Shown here: positions 1 to 15,802 of the stretch, in pieces
Numbering within the stretch: position 1 is the stretch's first letter
Layout of the letters: each line of letters begins with the position of its first letter
DNA from: Neckera pumila
Taxonomy: Eukaryota; Streptophyta; Bryopsida; Hypnales; Neckeraceae
DNA length: 64,000 nt
Direction: 5' to 3'
Assembly: GCA_963969595.1 (NCBI GenBank)
Contig: OZ018415.1
Location: forward strand, 9,796,001 to 9,860,000
The notes under the pieces: generated by a model
Databases searched by the model: none
The model's input: only the letters and a program-made list of their open reading frames with translations
Told to the model about the DNA's origin: nothing
Made by a program: the position numbers and the translations under genes

Positions 1-2120
1 AGAATTTTTCAAATTTTTTTGTTAGATAGGGTTAGATTTTCTTGCTAGAACAATCTCACCGTTGGAATTATTGTGATTCAATTCCATCTAAAAGCTATTA
101 ACAATTTAGTTTTTTCTTCAATCTTGTACCCACCTCTACTTAACAATTTTTTAATGAGTGAAAAAAAAGTGATTTTTTTCCTAAATTTTTTTGGTAGATT
201 CTCAACTCAACTAATTAACATAAATAAGTAGAAAATCGAAATCAGTAGTGCAAAAAAACTGAACTAAAAAGATTCAAAGCCAAAAAATCTAGTCAAGCAA
301 GGTAGAAAAAAACTTGTTTTCTTCACTTTAAATGCATATATCTTGCAATCTACATGGTCAAAGTTTTTGAAATTTCTTCCACATATTCATATACTAGTCA
401 AGTATAAGATCTTACGGTTGGATATGCAAAAAAAACCCAATTATTTAGACTCTTTTCTCTTTGCAATAGAAATGACAGTTTTGAATGGTTTTTGGTAGGA
501 AAATCACCTCGGTCCTTTAGGGGTTTAGAAAGCACTTACATCCCCAACTCATGTTAAACGTTGTAGCATATGTCCAATTGAGCGATGGTGGGGGATAAAT
601 TTCTTTGGTTAGGGAATAGAAATAATGAAGATTGCAATAAATATTTTTTGCCAATTTTTCATCAAATTCGGAATTAGTAGAAATGAAGGAAGTGTAGATA
701 ACAGTCTTATTTGTTCTTGATGTATAAACAAACCTATTTTTCAGAAGTGCAAAACTAAAAACTGGTCTTAGCAACTTCGTTAGGTGTCAATATGTTATTT
801 GTCACACACCAATGAAGTTGCTAAACCACAACATATTATCCTCATTCACAAAAACAGGTCACTTTATCTTACACAAACAGGCCCCTGTGTCGGAAACAAA
901 TTGTATACCTTAAAACTTGAGTAAAGAATCACATTCTCTTTTTCTAACGTCCGTAGGGACTTGAATGTGACCAAGGTATCTTGTGACCCCTTCTAAAACC
1001 AAACCCTACATTCTTCTTGTCTAAAATTTACAACTTTTGTTTATGAGAGTTTAGGGTTGCTTTTTTGGCACACTCATTTTTAACACTTTGAAAGATCATA
1101 ATTCATTCATACTGTGTACAAAAAATGCATAAGAAGAGACCTAGAATACTATTGCTTGCTCTCACTTTTGGCAAAAAATTACTAAATTTTTTGATGTTCT
1201 ATGGATTTTGGAAATTAATAAGCCACTTTATAGGACACTATAAAATGTAACGATTTCATTTTTGATTAATAAGTTATTTGACAATTATTAACTCTTTATT
1301 ATTTTTAATAAATACAAAATAACTTATTAGTTAAAAAAATGAACTGCTGAACCAACCCTTCTAATTTTAAATAATTATTTTGAGAAAACACACTGAATGT
1401 GACTTCATGCTACGATACTCTTTTGACTTTCAACAATTGAAGGTCCAACCATACATTTGGCAATTTAATAATGGGAATGATTCTCTATAATTTAACCCTA
1501 CAATTTAAAAGACAATTTGGAAGTTGAACTTACTATTATTTGTATTAAAATCTATTTGTTAAATTGTCTATCTTTTCACAAAAACATTTTGATATGGAAC
1601 TTACATTATACCCCTCCCACCTTTGTGTTATCTTGGGTAAACAACACTAAGGTGAAAACACCCAAAACCACTTTGAAAAAGCAATTCAACATAGTTAAAG
1701 GCACTTTGTTAAAAAAAAAACAATTTTTGTAGTATTAGCAATTGAAGGTCATATGCATGATTTTTATTTAGTTAAATATTTTGAATAAGACATATAACTA
1801 TTGTGAATTTTTCAAAGTGGGAGCTATCTAGGCCATTGAACCATCTCATAGCCTATTCATAATAAAAACTGAATTGTAGAAAAGCATTAGTACACCATCT
1901 CAATTAAATATGGGAATGATTTAATCTCTAAAGGATCACATTACGTTTTTTGACTACATAGCAATTTTGGGCAGGCTGGTGTGAACAACAATTTGAATAT
2001 TTTCAATTGAAATTTTAAGATAAAAAGTAGACTAGGAATACCTTCATGTGCACTAAATTTCATGACATTTGGAAATAAGAGTAAAAAAGTTATGGCCTAA
2101 TATATTATTTTTTTTCATAA
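1..2120. other. AT-rich gene-free DNA
   Basis: No reading frame here looks like a protein family I recognise, and the short ORFs are stop-limited noise in AT-rich sequence. About 345-535 is a degraded partial copy of the repeat family better seen at 2.1-5.3 kb. It shares a 'cttccacatattc' block, a 'gaaatgacagttttgaa' block and a 'cctttaggggttta' end. Confidence 0.6.
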
Positions 2121-2860
2121 ATGAATAGTCCGAGCAGATAAGAAAAAATCACTTTCTTCAAAAACAAGAATCTGAAATTGGTTTTACAGATTTACACATA
2201 TGTGAAAAGTTTTGAATCATACCATTTTTATCAATGAGATGAAAGTTATGAGAAATTTTAGTTTGCTGGTAGTTATGGAATCTCTATTCTAAAATAAACA
2301 CTTTGAAGTCATTGATTTAACTCAATTTTTAATATTTTTTGTAGGAAATAAAATCATAGTGTGTACATTGTTTATTATAACATTGCAATCATTGGGATTG
2401 AAATTTTTCATTTTTATAATTAAATTCTTAACAATTTAGTATTTTAAATCATTCTCTATTTCTTTCTGCTTACTATTTTTTTCCTATATGTTGTATAATT
2501 CCGAATAATTTGAAAATTTTCAAGCATGTAGCTAACTTGCCTTGAAGAATGAATCCAAAAAAGCACCACCATTTTAGACATTTTTTCATATAAATGTGAG
2601 CTTGTGAAGTGTAGTTGCCCGGATTTTCACAGGGCCCCAAGAGAACTTTTGTGAATTCAAAAGCTCATATCTTGCAATCCACATGATGCAAACGTCTGAA
2701 ATTCTTTCCACATGTTCTCAAGTCAGCATACTACAAGATCCTACAATTATATGTGTCCCAAAAATGTTTTTTTTTTCTAAAATTTGGTACTTGTGTTAGA
2801 AATGGCAGTTTTAGAACGTTTTTGGTGAAAACATAGTCATGAACTTTTAGAGGTTACTTG
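2120..2860 (+). repeat. Interspersed repeat family A, copy 1
   Basis: This ~650-740 bp AT-rich unit recurs inverted at about 3232-3915 and direct at about 4590-5315. Shared blocks in order are a 'gagatgaaagttatgag' block, a 'gtagttatggaatctcta' block, a block near 'gcaccaccattttag', a 'gaaatggcagtttta' block, and an end near 'tttttggtgaaaacatag' followed by an aggtta motif. It has no coding capacity, so it is probably a non-autonomous element. Boundaries are approximate. Confidence 0.65.
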
Positions 2861-3231
2861 CACTTGTGGGATACTTTCAATAGAAGTGTACTTGTTAGAA
2901 ATAGGTACACTAATGGTTTCACCTTACATCTCAGAAGTTCACCTAGCTCTATATTGTATCCTAGCATTTATTGCAAAAGTGAGTCCATCTAAAAAATATA
3001 TTTTAATTTACAATTTGATGATTTAATTTGAAAAATTTGAAATAGCAATTGAATCCATAGACCCCAACTTCATAGCAGTAGGCAAGAAAATATAAGCTCA
3101 ACCATCGTTTGCACGGACCAAGGAAAATATTTCAATGTAAAAGTCTACCACAAAGTATATGTTGGAATGTCTTATTACTTACAACTATACAAGGTGGAAT
3201 GTCCTAACTTGAACCTGCTATAAAAGCATCC

Positions 3232-3915
3232 TTTAACCCTAAAAGTCCCTTGACTATGTTTTCACCAAAAACGCTCTTTAGTATAACTACCAAATTCTAG
3301 AAAAAAAACATTTTTGACATGTAACTTAAAATCTTGTAGTATGCTGGTTTGAAAAGATGTGAAGAAAATTTCAGAAATTCCCACTATAAAGATTGCTAGA
3401 TATTAGTTGGTTTGAATTGACAAAAATCCTTATTTTGACCCTACAAAAAACAAGGCAGCTATACTTCACAAGCTCACATTACATTTGTATGAAAAAATGT
3501 CCAAAATGTTAGTGCTTCTTTGGATTCAGGCTAGTTGGCTACATGCTTGAAAAATTTCAATTCATTTGGAATTGTACAAGATATACAAAAAAAATATTAA
3601 GTAGAAAAATGATTCAAAACACAAACTTGTTAAGATTTTATGGTATTTAGAAAATTCCAATTTCAATGTTTGCAATGTTGTAATAAACAATCTACACCCA
3701 ATGTTTTTGTTTTTTTTCAAAAATATTCAAAATTGAGTTTAATAAAGGGTTTCAAAGTTTAAATTAGAGTAGAGATTCTATAACTACCCGCAAACTAAAA
3801 CTCCTCATAACTTTCATCTCATTCATCAAAATAGAATGATTCAAAGCATTTCACGTATACATAAATCTTAGAAACCAATTTCAATTTTTGTTTCTGAACA
3901 AATTGATATTTTTTA
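3232..3915 (-). repeat. Interspersed repeat family A, copy 2 (inverted)
   Basis: This is the reverse complement of copy 1. It begins with 'taaccctaaaagtccc' and a 'gactatgttttcaccaaaaac' type block, and runs to 'ctcataactttcatctcat' and beyond. With copy 1 it forms an inverted pair separated by about 370 bp, capable of a very long imperfect hairpin. The similarity is visible by eye; percent identity was not computed. Confidence 0.65.
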
Positions 3916-4589
3916 TTTGTCCAAACTCCGGTCACTCCAAAATTCCCTCTCCAAACACTAGGAGAGTGTCCCTGCCATGTTTTGACTCTTGCTTGATCTT
4001 GAAGGTTTTGTTGGTTTATGTGTTGCAACACCTCAATTCTTACAATATTTTAATCAATTTGCATGTTGGTTGGCTCTTAATTTTGCCAAGTCATCGATGC
4101 ATGAGATTGACTTGGTTTGGCATGTCCTTGAGGGCGGGGATGAATGGGGGACGGAAGAAACCCAAGAGCTGCAAGGCTTGTCCACACTATTTTTCCAACC
4201 TTGTTTGAAGAGAATGGGTGGTAATGCTCTTAGAATGTAAGTTACAAAATATTGGAACGATTTTAGACTGGCTGTAGAGATTCAATCAATCATGCAATCT
4301 ACTAAACTCACCTCTAATAACACCACCTAACACACATATGGAGATGACAACATCTGAGCAGATGAATGCCATAAGAATTTAGTTTTCTTGGAGTCTAAAT
4401 GAAGTTAACCCTTAAAGCACCAAACATGCTTTTTTGAGAACATGGTATTTTTGGGCAGTTTACTACAAGCGGAGTTTTTAGTTTTTTTCTTTGAAGTTTT
4501 CTCACAACATTTTCCCAAGGAGTAGCTTTAAGGCCCAACAATTTTCATAACTTTTAATTGCATGGTTAAAAAGTTGTTGGATGACATGT

Positions 4590-5315
4590 GATTTTTAATG
4601 CTCAAATTTTTTTGAAGAAATCACTTTTAAAAAAAATGAAAATTTGAAATTGTTTTTCTAGATCTATATATACATAAAATGCCCTAAACCATTCCATTTT
4701 GAATAATGAGATGAAAATCATGAGGAATTTTAGTTTGTAGGTAGTTATGGAATCTCTACTCCAAAATAAACTTTAAAGTCCTTTATTTAACTCAATTTTC
4801 AATATTCTTGAAAAAAAATTAAACGTTGGATGTAGATTGTTTATACAACATTACAACCATTGGGATTGGCATTTTTCAATTCTATAATTAAATTCTTAAC
4901 AATTTCGTGTTTTGAATCATTCTCTACTTCTTTCTACTTACTATTTTTTTCCTATATGTTGTACAGTTCCAAATGATCTGAAATTTTTCAAGCATATAGC
5001 CAACTTGCCTTGAAGAATGAATCCAAAGAATAATCACCATTTTGAGGACATTTTTTCATACAAATGTGACCTTGTGAAGAGTAGCTGCCCGATTTTTTGC
5101 AGGGACAAGAAAAAGATTTTTCTCAACTCAAACACTAATATCTTGCAATCTGCACGGTGGAAACTTCTGAAAATTTTCCTCATCTTTTCAAACCATACAA
5201 GATCTTATGGTTACATGTAACCAAAAATGCATTTTCACTCAAATTTGGTACTTGTATTAGAAATGGCAGTTTTGGAGCGTTTTTGGTGAAACCATGGTCA
5301 AAAACCTTTAGAAAT
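4590..5315 (+). repeat. Interspersed repeat family A, copy 3
   Basis: This third copy is in direct orientation with copy 1. It includes 'gtagttatggaatctcta', 'tgccttgaagaatgaatcca' and 'gaaatggcagttttgga' blocks in the same order and spacing. The short ORFs across it are not conserved between copies, so they are not genes. Confidence 0.65.
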
Positions 5316-5790
5316 ATCCCTTCCAAAACACCAATGATGACCCCCTCTGCCTCTAAAAATCCGGAAGTGATTGATCGGTGTTACTTAAAAATAAAATACT
5401 TGGAATTCATGGTGGACGTACAACTAATTATGAACCAAGGCGGATATTTAAATACAAATACATAGATATGAGTAGTATTTTATGGATACAAATATCTATT
5501 TTTGAAGATATTTGATGATATGTACACATGCAACTATGTATTCCATACATTTGTTGAAGCTACACATGGATATAAGTATAATTATTTGGAAAAAATCTTT
5601 GGATGTAACTAAAACCCTAGTAAGCTCAGCTTGAAAAAATCAGCTGTAGGTGGTATTTTTGTGAACATGCCTCCAACTTACTTTCTCATTGTTGTTGAGC
5701 AACAATTGAAATTTCAACCGGTTCATTTGCTAAGATCCTCTCCCCCCTTCCCTTATTGATTCCCTCAGTCTCTATGGCCCCAACATGCCC

Positions 5791-6341
5791 CTTAACCCTT
5801 AAACGACATTTCATGTCCTTGCTTGGTCAAACTTCATTGGATTTCTACAATAAAACACATATTTCAAAATTTTAATATTTTTCACATGTAGTAATATATG
5901 TTTAAGATTTAATCTCATTTTTTCATAATTAAAAACCTCAAAATCAATTTTATATGATTTTTGTAAGATATTTCTTTTTTAAATCATAGTAATTACAAAA
6001 ATGCTTGAAATAGTATGAAAAGTTTAAGGAAAATGGAAATAATAGTGACAAAGATCATGGTATAATTGATGTACTCTTTATGTTCATAGCAAGAGATATT
6101 TGATAGAAAAAGTTCAAAAAGTGGTGTATTTTGAGCTTTCAGGATGTTCTCTTCAAAGTGTTACAAAAACTATATTTTTAAGAATTTTGAAAAAAATTCA
6201 GATGGAACAAAAAGTAGATTATTAGTAGGGCTACATTTTGTTAGTTAAGCTTAAAAGCATTTAAAATAAAAAACTAGGTGAAAAATGCTAGTTTGACATT
6301 CAAAATGCCCTTGGGGCTTGCAATGTCCTTTAAGGGTTAAG
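5791..6341. mobile_element. Small non-autonomous element with inverted ends
   Basis: The left end CTTAACCCTTAAA followed by a GACATT block (from 5791) is mirrored at 6329-6341 by TTTAAGGGTTAAG. This gives a ~551-bp AT-rich, non-coding element. The same end motif recurs at other repeats in the window, which suggests one family of TIR elements. I could not read a clear target-site duplication. Confidence 0.5.
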
Positions 6342-6974
6342 AATTCCCAGCTCAGGCATTGCTTCCATCCCCTACTATCCTAAATTCCTTGCCCAACCTA
6401 GCCACTCAAATGCTTCTGAAGCTCTTGAAGCTCTTGCTTGTTCTTGCCTCTAGTTGCACTTAAGATTTGAATGAACCAACCTTCATGAGGCTTGAGTTGC
6501 CCTAAATTGTTTGGGGCAAATTCTCAACCTCAAGTAATGATTTTAAATTTTTTTTTAGATTTTTGCAAAGGAAACTATAATAAACTTTGTTTTTTCCTAA
6601 TAAAATTTATTAAATAATGTTTAAAAATTGACACCAACAAATCTTCCTTGAAGTTTTCAAAAGCTGCTCTACAAGAGTTGAAAGAACTTATAATAGGGAT
6701 TAAAATGTGGATACTTTGAGAGTACAATCAAATTTGACCAAAGAGCATCTATTTAGGGGATAGAGGGACCTTTAAGGATTAAACTATTGCCAACAACCTT
6801 CATATCCAAGATGTGCTCAACCTCTCTAGCATTCAAGCTATTATAATATACAAAGCATCTACCCATCACAACAATTCTATTTTTCATGAGCCATTGCCGA
6901 TTTGCCCATTAGTTTAATCCACATTGAACAGGCAAAAAAAAGAGCTACAAACTTTAGTAGTAACTAGCGGTTGG

Positions 6975-7610
6975 TGCTTGCTATGCTACGCATTCATCAT
7001 TAGAATTTTATTAGAATTTTTTTGTATTAGATAAAATGCAGAACAAAACTTCAATAAATCTTCAATTAAGAACTACTAAAATCTTTGTATAATTTTGTTT
7101 ATAAGTAAGCATATATTAAAATGTACAATAGAAATTTATTGAATGATGAATGAAATATATGCAATAGTGAATATTGTAAAAGATACACATTTATTGTAAT
7201 GCATTCAAAAGTTGACGCAACTATTACGAACAATGGCAACCTCAAAACTTGGTGAATTGAAAAGAAAAGCTTGTAAATTTCAAAAACTTCATGAACAACT
7301 TAATTGTTGTGAATTCCAAATTGCTTCAATTGAATAAATTTCTCAAATCATTTGGTAATAGCAATAGAAATTTGAAATCATAAAAGCTGTAAAAGTGATA
7401 TTACAAAGGTGATTGCAAACTACTACTCTATTTCTGTAATATAACATTGTGTGAAAATATTACTTTTATGTATGTATGATAGAATTTTTTTTTACAAAAT
7501 ATTAAAATAAATTATTTCAAAGACTTATTGAAATCATTATCATGCATTCTATTCAAATATATCAAAATTTTACTAATATGTGATATAATGAATGCGTAGC
7601 ATAGCAAGCA
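6975..7610. mobile_element. TIR element with perfect 23-bp inverted ends
   Basis: Bases 6975-6997 (TGCTTGCTATGCTACGCATT plus three) are the exact reverse complement of 7588-7610. The enclosed ~590 bp is AT-rich and non-coding, so this is a MITE-like non-autonomous DNA transposon of about 636 bp. Degenerate similarity continues a few bases outside the perfect arms, and no clean target-site duplication is visible, so the superfamily is not assigned. Confidence 0.7.
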
Positions 7611-10541
7611 TGAGCCCCTATTATTAATGGTAGCATTTGTGATATTACAGAGGGAGTTATGATTTTAGTAGTATGATGATGATACTCATGAATTGGTTTA
7701 AAGTCCAAATTACTTTCATTGTTGAGTTTCTTACAAATTTAGAAGAGGAAAAAAATGAGGCAACAAGATGGCAAGTTGTTCAGTTTTGTTTTGTGATACA
7801 ACGCTGCAAAAAATACATTATACTTTGTTGTGGTTCTTCTACATTTTAAGAGATTAAAAAAGTCTTCCAAAAAAATACTCAAACATGTTTGAACAAACAA
7901 TTTGGTCTTTGCACATTTGAGAAATGTTAAAGGTTTGTATTATTTGAATAATAGTCTATCTATGCATTGTATGAGTATGATTATAATATTTAAATTATTT
8001 TATAAAATAGTATAATTTTTATGATTTTTAAAAATTAAAACCTAAAGATGATGTCTTTGTAACAATGTTATCAAATACAATAAGACATTCAATTTTGGAG
8101 ATTTGGACATCACCCTGGTAGAAATAAAGGTTTATACTAGTTTGGTGCCTATTTGAATCTATAGAACCCATGTCTCTAATCCTATTTTAGTGCATCAATT
8201 CCTCTTTTCTACTAGTATAGAAGAGAAAGTATGACAAATAAAATTTTGAAATTTAACCTTGTAGATGTGAAAACTTTGCTAATGTAAGGAATGTAAGAAA
8301 GTATTTGAATTCTATTATTGTGTAATACATTATGATATAAACTATTAAAACTTTCCGTTAATTTTTCATTGGTATTCAACAAAAAATCATTTGTATCATA
8401 TAGTAATGAAAAGTTTAATACGGAAGATATTGAAAATGCCACATTTGTTGGTTAAGTATGGATTTATTTTGAATTACAAGTGCCTTTAAAATACATTATC
8501 TCTAGACATACACATACCAAACCTAGGTAGTGGCTTCAACATTTATCTACCAGTTTTTTGTTTTTTCTTCAAAAAACAGGTTGACAAATGATAGAAATAT
8601 TCTACAATTTATTTCCCCACACAAGTTTCTTTGTTAAGTTTTGGCATTATGTGTATTTTGTGCATTTTAGTTATATTTTAGAGCAAATTTTCAAAGATTG
8701 CACTTTCCCAAACCTTTGTAAAACTATTAGTAGTCAACTGTGAATAGATATCATTCACAATTAGAACCTTTAAATTACTCAAGAACAAGGCTTCTCCATA
8801 AACATTTTTCAATTGTGGTAACTTATCCATTTGTGCCATCGCCAATGTTCGTTATGAAGAACGCTTTATGGCCGCCACCTTTTAGATTCCAAAGAAGTCT
8901 TCCGATTCAATCAAGTATAAAATCTAAAATATGTATTCTCAAATGAGACAATTCAATTTTGGTATAGTATAAAGACGCAAAATCACCAGTACCTTACCTT
9001 GTAAAGACTTGAGCAATGTCTATGTTGAAAATTGCACGAAGGATGAATTGTTTCAAGAAATTGCTAAATTTTATCAATTAAAAAACCAGGCTAATAAACA
9101 CAATGCGCACAGAGATCGCCATAGATATAATTTAGAATTCTCAATGACAGAAGAGTTGTTACTGTAGTTCCTAAAAGTTGGCCATGATTGCCAGTAGTAA
9201 GAATTATGATTGCCTTTCATGGCTTTCACAGCAAGAATGATTACTGAAGCACAACAAATTTTACAATTTTATATTCCAAAATCCAGGGCACAAGAGTTAG
9301 TTGTCAAACGAACCCGCTTAAATGGCCCAAAGTGGACATTTTCCTATGGATTGGCGCAACTAAGCTTCTACAAAGAGAATAAAATAACCAACAGAAAGAT
9401 AAAATCATACCCTACATATTTGAATGGTAGATAACGGTTTGGAAGCTACAAGCTACAATCATCGATTAGCTTCCAAAGCTTGTCCGCTTTCAAGCACTCA
9501 AGACAGCAAAGAAAAGACAAAAATTCAGCAGGAGAGATACGTTTTTGGGTGGGATAAGACCGAGGAAGGAATGACAGCCCTAAAATTGGGTCCTTCTCAA
9601 AACAAGAGCTCGTGCTGTGAGGTATGGTTATGGGGGGGCAGTGGGGCATGGCTTCCGGCGATACATCGGGAGTGGGTGTGTGTGATTTGAACACTCCTTC
9701 CAGTCTTGATTTTGTCCTTGAACACAACTACGATTGCTCCCATTCTTGCCACCTGTTCAGTTGAAACATCTCATGACTCACTATGTTTCGATAGACTCAC
9801 TTCCAGAAATCATATCAATAAGCTTTGTTACATCATTCAGAAAACACAACTTACCAGATGCCATGGGTGTGGTCAGTCTAGTTGTGGTTGGTGATAATAG
9901 ACTTTTGAGGATCAGATTCAAATTTCAGAAATCAAATCTGGGTTTGATTGTTCAAAGAAACCCCACTTGACCCCTGAAGAAAGTAAACCAATTTGGAGGA
10001 AGGTTCTGCAAAAAGGCAACAAACGTCAAACCAGATTCACATCAATCCACATCTACAGTAGTAAAAACACATTCGGTGTAACATTTGCACTGACTACCCC
10101 TGCTTGCTACAAGATAAATATTCCTAAGAAAAATAAAATTCAACGACGGAATGAGAGATATTGATTGACATGAGAATATGGTTACACTTCCAAAATTCCA
10201 GTCTGAAGCGAAGAAAAGCAACTAAAACGAAAGAATGTCAACCCGGCAAACGCTAAACAAAACAGCAAAAGACGAGAATAAGCTACGCAACTCGACCCAC
10301 AATTCTATCAAGAAACAAACCAGAAACCCCTAGCCACTAACGAACCACAATTACCTCAGAATCCGCCACCCCCTCGTTAATTGAAAGGGAGTCTTCATGA
10401 CTGTAATCCAGAATCTCTTGTACCTATCCAAAATGAAAGATGCACCCGCAACTACTAAACAATGCCTTGTTGAACACCAAAATCCTCGTCGGTAAGTATT
10501 AGGGTTCAGGGTCCAACTTCTGCCCACATTGTGGGAACGAA
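7611..10541. other. Intergenic, no recognised gene
   Basis: AT-rich to about 9.0 kb, then more balanced base composition to 10.5 kb. The ORFs between 8.7 and 10.2 kb, on either strand, match no family I know and show no convincing splice structure. The 9.2-10.2 kb part could be untranslated sequence of an unseen transcript. Confidence 0.4.
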
Positions 10542-10834
10542 CAGTAAGGTAACTGCACCTTAAATCGCACAGTTAAGCAATTCAGCATGGTTTTCACTAT
10601 TATACTGAAAAGAAAATTGTGGGGTCCTATTGGTAGTCAAAACAGGATTCTAGATTCTCTTAGAATGCATTTTTTGGACACCGTGTGAATAAACTACAAA
10701 TTTTCAAAGTGCTGAAAATAGGTGCACCTAAAAGCGATCATAGAGTCATATGAATAGTGGGAGTACATTTTAGGCAAGAACATCCGCTGTGCGCTTTTAA
10801 GGACTGTGCGATTTTAGGTGTAGTTACCTTACTG
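10542..10834. mobile_element. MITE with ~33-bp inverted ends
   Basis: The left arm 10542-10574 (starting CAGTAAGGTAACTGCACC) and right arm 10802-10834 (ending GGTGTAGTTACCTTACTG) are inverted copies with a few mismatches. The interior ('aaagtgctgaaaataggtgc' type block, then 'gaatagtgggagtacat') is recognisably repeated at about 16020-16190. A decayed relative may begin near 32384 with 'ggtaagtgcaccc'. Non-coding. Confidence 0.65.
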
Positions 10835-11375
10835 AACCGTTTGTAACGCAATTTGAATGCTCTCCAAAGCGAACATTTTGAATTTAATATCATTCCGATT
10901 TGCTCAATTACAAAGATGCGAATGGTAGAGCAGCATTCAAAAACCGTGACAACCCCTCACGACCCAAATTTTCAGAGATGCCGCCTCGAAGATTCTGCAG
11001 ATTTTTGAAAACAGCAGTGGTGCTCAAAAGATCATGGCGCAAGTAGATTTGCTACTAGAGAATGATAAACAATACCTTAAAAAGCATCTATCTTGAGTTC
11101 ACTGGAATTCATCAACATTGGCATGTATTTCTACTCTAAAGGCGAAAGGACAACGGTTTAAGCCATTCAAGAATGCAGACTTTCAGATAAGGCTTCGAGT
11201 GAGGTCCGCAGAAAGCTACACAGGGCAAAAATGAAGAAGCACTTAATGCAGTGAACCTTGCCCTAACAGTCTAACAGTCTGCACTGGCAACTGGCAAAGA
11301 GCCACTCTTCGATAATATACAATACTAAGACCAACGATTTCTTCTCTAGTTTGATAACCCTCTCCTAAAATTTAA

Positions 11376-14711
<3,336 letters not shown>

Positions 14712-15589
14712 CTCGCAAGGTCGATACAGCGACTCCTTCTTCAAAAGCTTCAAACTGTCGACCACTGACAGACCCCTATTCAATTTGCCTGCACAACATC
14801 AATCCAATTGCACACATTCACAAACTTGTCGACAACCTCCAGTACGTCAGATCTGATGCAATCAACCACCATCTGTGCAAAAGGCCTTAACTAGAATAAT
14901 CCATACTAAAACCAGAAGCCAAAAGAACAACAGAAACTCTCAATGCAAATTAACCGGGAATAGGAAGTCACACCTCCAGGAACCGTGTAGTCCAGCACCT
15001 GCACAACATAACAATTAACACATAAGCTATATCAGCAATTGATTAACAAAAATTATCAGGTATATCAACTATATTAGCTCTATCAGCAATTGATTAAATT
15101 TATGAAACCGACCTAGATATCATAGCAAATATTAAGTCACCGTTGAGGCTGCCATAGTTAATGTGGGCACACCAAACATCCAAGATTTCGTTTGCAAAGG
15201 GATGAACGTGATATGTGGCTACGGTAACAAGAATTCTCTCTCAAGAAAGCGGCACATTGGTTGATGCAACGCGAAGATTCTTAAGAGAAGAAACCCATGC
15301 ACCTAACAAAGACAAATATGTGTAGCAACATTCAAGCACACGATTTCTGCGAGTTAAAAAAAGCAGATTGTATCTCAAAGGAAATCCAAAATTACAGACA
15401 TTGAAGTTCAGGCAGATCATCAACCTCAACCCAAGCTCGGGATTCATCGGTGTATGTGACGAGCTCCGAATCGGACAAAAGCTCCTTCTTTAGCTGCTGA
15501 TAAACTTCCATAAACTTTTCCCTTTCGCCCGCATTTCTGCTCTTCTTCTTCTCCACCTTTGCAGTAAGCATTGCAACCACAGACGCCAT
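14712..15589 (-). pseudogene. 5' fragment of farnesyl diphosphate synthase fused to KRR1
   Basis: Farnesyl diphosphate synthase condenses IPP with DMAPP/GPP to make FPP. Only its N-terminus is here, in three correctly spliced pieces: exon 1 15589-15425 (ATG; includes REKFMEVYQQLKKELLSD and DESRAWVE), exon 2 14998-14974 (VLDYTVPGG) and the start of exon 3 at 14788 ([16 protein letters not shown]). The sequence then runs without a stop into the KRR1 N-terminus instead of the rest of the synthase. The Asp-rich catalytic motifs (FARM DDxxD and SARM) are absent, so it cannot be an active prenyltransferase. It could supply promoter, 5' UTR or an N-terminal extension to the KRR1 transcript. Confidence 0.8.
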
Positions 15590-15721
15590 GAACACTCCTC
15601 ACCTACAAACAAATTATAACAAAAACAAATTAGCGCTCCGAATCACCACGATCGAACTCAATGCAGAATAGAATCCGAAAGAGAATTCGAAGTAAAGGAA
15701 ACTCTAATAAAAAGAGCCACA

Positions 15722-15730
15722 AAACCCTAA
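15722..15730. promoter_or_regulatory. Telo-box upstream of the FPS-KRR1 transcription unit
   Basis: AAACCCTAA lies 133 bp upstream of the first ATG. Telo-boxes are enriched in plant promoters of ribosome biogenesis and translation genes, which fits KRR1. The motif is short, so the functional call is inference. Confidence 0.45.
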
Positions 15731-15740
15731 ACCACAGGTC

Positions 15741-15802
15741 TTTTTCTCTATTGGAATCGCTTCAGGAAGGCATCATTCTGAAGCGATTTCAATAGAGAAA
15801 AA
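15741..15802. repeat. Hairpin-forming inverted repeat
   Basis: The 25-base arms 15741-15765 (TTTTTCTCTATTGGAATCGC plus ttcag) and 15778-15802 are reverse complements with one mismatch, around a 12-base loop. It lies just upstream of the FPS-KRR1 unit. Candidates are a tiny fold-back element or a transcribed stem-loop. Confidence 0.7.

Noticed and set aside
8740..10164. Short open frames at 8.7-10.2 kb as a gene
   Set aside because: No recognised domain, no consistent exon phases, and overlapping candidates on both strands.
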